Shown here in pieces: positions 46,501 through 52,500 of a stretch of 64,000 nt of DNA. The stretch spans positions 20,011,789 through 20,075,788 of the forward strand of contig NC_087062.1 in assembly GCF_963678635.1 (NCBI RefSeq), read 5' to 3'. The DNA is from Symsagittifera roscoffensis (lineage: Eukaryota > Xenacoelomorpha > Acoela > Convolutidae). The notes below the pieces were generated by a model that was not told where the DNA came from, did not search any database, and saw only the letters and a list, made by a program, of their open reading frames with translations. Numbering within the stretch: position 1 is the stretch's first letter; every line of letters begins with the position of its first letter. Both the position numbers and the translations under genes were made by a program.

Positions 46501-49500
46501 CCCCCTTCATTACCACTAATAGTGGGGACGGGTCAGAGGTCATCACAACTACCGACAACACATTCGACTTCGTCGCCCTCGACGGAAAATCAACTTACAC
46601 ATTTGAAGTATTAATACGATTTGATAAATACATATGACTTGCGCTGTGCCTAAAACTCTAAGTCAATATGAAAAGCAGCTTCGTAATTTTGGTTATAAAT
46701 CAATTTTTTAGCATTGTGTAAGTTATGTAATTACAAGATCTTTGACATTTCAGAATTTGACATTATTTTAGATTTATGGTGTTTCACATTTACCGAGTTT
46801 GAAGAGGCTGACAGCGTTAAGTGAAGTCGATAGGCAGCTAACTGGTTTTTTTGATATTTTCCGAGATGCGATTTTTTTCTCTTGGATAGTTTTTGTAAAT
46901 AATAAACAAAATGTTCACTTCTTGAAAAAAATTTTTTTATAACAAACTGTTTGATTCTCTAAATTAGTTGTCTTTGTTCAGATCACGAACTCCTACCAGG
47001 GATACACCTCAATTGTAGCCACACTTGAGTACGACAGCTCCAACAGTTAGTATCATCCTTTGGCCCATGTGAACAATCCTTCCCCGCATTTAAATCCAAA
47101 CTAATACCCTCCCCACATGTTTAACGCACCCCCACTAAACACTAAACACCCCCACCGGGACAGATAACAATGTAGTACAGGTAAACGTGGGGGGAGGGGT
47201 GGGGGTGGTGTGGGCTTAAACGAGGGCTTAAATTTTCATAAACGCGACTGAATTTAGTATGAAATCAAATTTAGCGACTGAATTTAGTATGAAATCAAAT
47301 TTAGCGAGATAACAAAATAACTAACTTAAGTTTAACATTTTTATCAGGGGCGGATCTAGGATTTTCTCGGGGGGGGGGGGGGGGGGCGGCGGATTTTCAA
47401 AAAATTTCAAAAATTTAGAAGACTTTTTTTTTGAGTCGACAAAATTGATTTTCCTAGCTCTCCTAAAGCATTGAAAAGATGGTAATCTGGCAAAATTTTT
47501 AGTGCCGCAGGCAGATTTTTGACAAAAAAAAAACAGTTAAAAAAAGCCGTTTTTGGGCACTTTTTGAAAAATATTGACAAAAAAATTGCGTTTTTTTGGC
47601 GCGCGCTCCCCCTCAAAGTTAGTAATTTTTGGCGCCTAAATCCGCCTTGATTATTATGAGAAAATGAAAATAGCACACCGAAAGGTTTTAATAAATAGAT
47701 TATAATCCATTATATTTAATTAAAATTGATTACTTTTGTTTGATAAAATTTTTTGAAAATAAGTTGAAAATAATCGATCATAATCGATTATGTTGGGATT
47801 TTATTGCTTAGAAAATAGTATCATTATAATTAATTTTTAATCAATTATAATAGATTATTTTTGTTATTTTATTGAGACTGACAATGAAAATCCGATATAA
47901 TCCATGAGACTTCAGTGCGAGAGACCAAGTGAACAATCTCCCACCTAAAATTGAGTACGACAGCTCAATGTCTACAAAATTGTCAATAAAATATCCAAGA
48001 AATTTCCTTGCAGGAGACCAAGCGAACAGCCTCCCCCTAACGTTAAATGGCAGTTTCAAGCCTGAAGATCTGCATGTACTATGCTCAAATCTGATTGACT
48101 GAAAAAAACTTTTAGCCAAGTGAACGGCCGGGGCGGATCTAGGATTTTCTCGAGGGGGGCAGATTTTCAAAAACGTTTCAAAATTTTTGTCGACCTTTTT
48201 TAGATTGACCAAAATAATTTTCGGAGCTCTCTCAAAGCACTAAGAAGACCCTGTTTTGGCCAAGCTTTCTGAGCCGCAGAAAAATTTTTGAAAAACCGCC
48301 AAAAATAGCGTTTTAGGCACTTTTTAGAAAATTTTAACTCAACTCCCCCCCCCCCCTAAAAGATAGCATATATTGGCGCCAAAGGCGCCTTTAGAAAATT
48401 TTTAGGGTCCGTCAACCAAAAATGGATATCTCAAAATAGTAGAAAAAGGCAACTCCCCACCCCCCCCCCCCCCCCCCTAAATCCGCTCCTGCAAGTAAAC
48501 AATCTCCCCCCTTAATTATTTTAGGGGGGGGGGGGGAGGATGTTTAATTGGTCCCATCAGTTTTGAAGTCACACAACTAGCTGTTCTGAAACGTATTCAG
48601 ACCTTCCAGAAAGACGTTTCCGACAATTACATTGAGATCTTTCAACCAAACTACGCCGGAAATTTCAGCCAATTTGAAATCGAGTCAAGACTGCTCGTAT
48701 CAGGGCGAAGCCTTGAACGTTCCGACTGCCTTTTAAGGTTTATGCAGCAGTATTAACATAAAGAAATTAAATGTAATAAAATGAAATGAACATTTTTTCT
48801 AAATTTTGAAATTTTTATGAAAATCCTCACCCCACGCACCATATAAAAGGATAGATTTCGCTCCTTGAAACAAATCAATTATGGCAAATAAGCTTCCTTC
48901 AACCAATTTGGAACGGTTTCTAAGACAGAAATATATCGCGCGTTAATTGTCCCTAATTGGCCAAAATGACAATCTTTAAACGCCTACAACTTTACAAAAA
49001 ATGATCACAGATGAAATATCTTTTTAAATTTAAGCTCAGGACAACAATATCTTTCGAATGATATAAAAAAGTTCCGTCAAAAATGGCTAGTTAAGAAGTC
49101 GAATTTTGTCTGAAGAAAATACCCACCCCCAGCACAGATATTCCGTTACTTTCGTATCGAAAGTCGGAACAATAATTCAGTCAAATTCAATTGCCACAAT
49201 CTTGATTGGCGGCAAACTAAAGATTGTGATTTAATCAGTTTTTCGGGTTAAAACCTTTTATTGGCTGAGTGGAAACCAATTATCTCAACCTAAACCGCGC
49301 GCTTTAACATTAAATTGGCCGAAATTTTCCGGCTGAGGTGTTTGGAAGGCCTTGTGATCGAAATGTCTCAGTTTCAAATTGGCTGAATTGTTTCTGTCTG
49401 ACATTTCGCGGTAATTTTGAACTAATTTATAGTTCATTCGAAGTGTGTCCTACTTGACAATGCCCGTAATCTGCAACTACCGGTCACCTTATCTCTTACG

Positions 49501-52500
49501 ATAAATTTCGTCTGACTGAATTGCGGCTGTGACTGCGACGATTGGGGTATTAATGTTGCTCAGATCCTTGACGTTTTTCAAACTAGTCAAGATTTCCCGT
49601 AGAAATGAAGTGATTATATTATGTTCACCCCTCGTTTCAATAAATTTTTCTTTGGCCATTATTGCTGTTGCTCGGTATTTGTGAGTTTGATATTTTTAGC
49701 AGTTCAAATTCGTAGTGGTTTTGTTTTTGAGTTTAAGATAATAATCGTGACCTGATACCCCTAGTGTGTGTTTGTCTTTGGAAGATAAAGTAAAAAGGCG
49801 ATTTAAACGTTATAGCTCATAGAATGGTATAACAAAGGTTAAAGAGTAATGGTAAAAGAGTTATTTTTATAAAACTCACAAAATTCAGTTGTTGCCTTCA
49901 ATTAGCACCAGCAGGCTATCTTTGATTTAAAAGCGTGAATGAGAAGTAATTGTTCCGACTTTCAAAAAAATGGAAAATTTATGCATGGAGTTGGTTTCCT
50001 TATTCGTTTAATTTTCGTCAATCGAAATAATAATTTTTAACAAAAAATCATACCCCATTGAAGACGACGACTCCCTAAATCAAACTGTATTTAGATAATT
50101 AACTGTAATTAGATAATTAAATATCTTAATAATTAAACTGTATTAAGATAATTAGTTTTTTTCAAGGTTCTGGGAGTTTGAACATAGCCAATTTACCTAT
50201 GCTCTGGGCTAAGACTTATGAGTGGTAAATTATCCCGCACAACATTGAATTGAGGCTAGCTAGTCGGTCGGATTAATTTCGTATGGCTAATTTTTTCACA
50301 CTTGGTCTACGATATTGTCGAACATTTTCTTTCACCGAAATTCATTCGAGACCAAATAAAGGGTAGTCGGAACATTCAGGGCTTTTTCTTTGATATACAA
50401 GCAGTCTTGTTTTTCTAGCTAATCGAAATGCAATCAAATTTGAGTGATTATAGGTATCAAGTCAATTAAGAATGAGTTTTCTGGCCTCATTTAGTGCACT
50501 TATTTGGAATACATCTATTGTTATAAAAAAGACTTAGTTTGAAACAATGTATCGGTATTCAAAGGGGGTTAAATTGTCAGGTTATCTTGTTACTGAGTTA
50601 AAAAAATAGGAGACTAAAGAGAGAGGAACCCTACTAAAATTTTCCGTGGACATGTGTTGGCGCGCTTCTCAATAGATTGAAATTAAGATCTAAAATTTAT
50701 CTATCAATGTCTTCTCATTAAGTATCAAATACTTTTCAATGTTGAGCAAACTGATTTACTCTGTGAATTTTCAAAAATCGAAAAAATTTCCGTTATCTTT
50801 ACTATTTTAATCAAAAGATTCCTGTGAACTATGTTATGTATTGTTCATCATACAAATATTTGTTATTAAAAGCTTACAGTGTTTTCTAACTAGGTTGCAA
50901 GTCTATTATGGCTAAACGCCATTTTTTCCTGCTTTTGACTTAAGTATAAGGTTTTTTGAAATTGTATGAAAATTGTATGATTAGCATTTTTCCATACATT
51001 GGATGCAGGCAATTGTATGATAAGCTTTTTTGGTGTGGGGAAATTTAAAATAAGCATTTTCGGTTTAGGGATGTCAACCCGGGATCACATTACCTTTCCA
51101 GGCCTTTTTGTTGGTTTTAATCGGTTTTCTTTATAAGACCGCTCAAAAACCGCTCTAAAACCGCTCAAATCTTGCTTGAAAAACCGTTCAAAAATCACCG
51201 CAAGAAATGAGCGGTTTTTGAGCGGTTTTTTAAGCAAGATTTGAGCGGTTTGAGCGGTTTTTCCAAAAAAACCGCCCAAACCGCTCAAATCTTGCTGAAA
51301 AACCGCTCAAACCGCTCATATCTTGAGCGGTTTTTGAGCGGGATCTCGACCCGGGTTACAATGTTTTACGTTTGTTGCAGAGCGTACTCTCATTGGCCTG
51401 CCGTTTGCGTGGGGAATAGTGGTGATCTTGCTCATCGTTATTGTGGCTCTGGTGCTGCTGGTCCTGCTCGGGTTCCTGGTCTACTTACTGGTCAAGAAGG
51501 TCATTGCGGCTGCTGGCAACTCCTCCAACAACACAGTACAACCGGACGACATCAGACGGTTGGTGGTTGCATTACTTTCAATGATTCTAATCAATAGCGG
51601 ATTTAGAGTGAAGGAATCTCAAAAAATTGGTTCAAATTGATTCTTAGTTTAATGCTGATAAGTAGCCAATAAAAATATGATTGTTTTTAGGTTTTCAATT
51701 AAATAATAATTTCAGATTAGTCAATGGCAATGCATCTGTCGCCAGGAGCGTGACTGGCCGGAGGGTTTTCCTTCTTCAATTCTGATGATCAGATTTTTCC
51801 AAAAGCTCTCCCTTTTGAAACTATTTTTCGACATCCATTTTCGATTTATCAATCCTAAAATTTTTCCAAAGCCGAACTTGTGCTCTAAATTTGAGGCAGG
51901 AGGGCGCGCCAAAAAAATCTTTCCATAAAGAGACCATAAACGTCATTTTGCCGCTATACTCTTTTCCTCAGGGATTCGACCCCCTGCCGACCCAAAGAGT
52001 CCCCCTGTCTACTATTTTGAGATATCGATTGTGGGCGCCAATATATTAATTTTGAGGGGGGAGCGCCCGCCTCAAAAACGCGATTTTTCGGTCAAACATT
52101 TTCCATTTTTCCAAAAAGTGCCTAAAAAGCCTTTTTGATCTGTTTTTTTTTTTCAAAAAATTTCCTGCGGCGCCAAAAATTTGGTATGGGGTCTTTATTG
52201 TGATTTGAGAGAGCCCACAAATCCAATTGGTCGACCTAAAAAAAGGTCGACAAAATTTGAAACTTTTTTTTTTGAAAATCCGCCCCTTTCGAGAAAATCC
52301 TAAATCCGCCCCTGTCCATACCTTCAAAAAAATCCAGCGCAATCCACTCGTCATAATCGTTATTTGAATGAGTCTAAGTTTTTTATATAAGCTTACTTAT
52401 TTTCTACCACTTGAAGAGGAATGCTTAAATGAAAAAATCTTTAAAAATATATTTGATGTTTCAGTGGTTCGACGCCGGTCGTTGATTGGAACATAAACAA

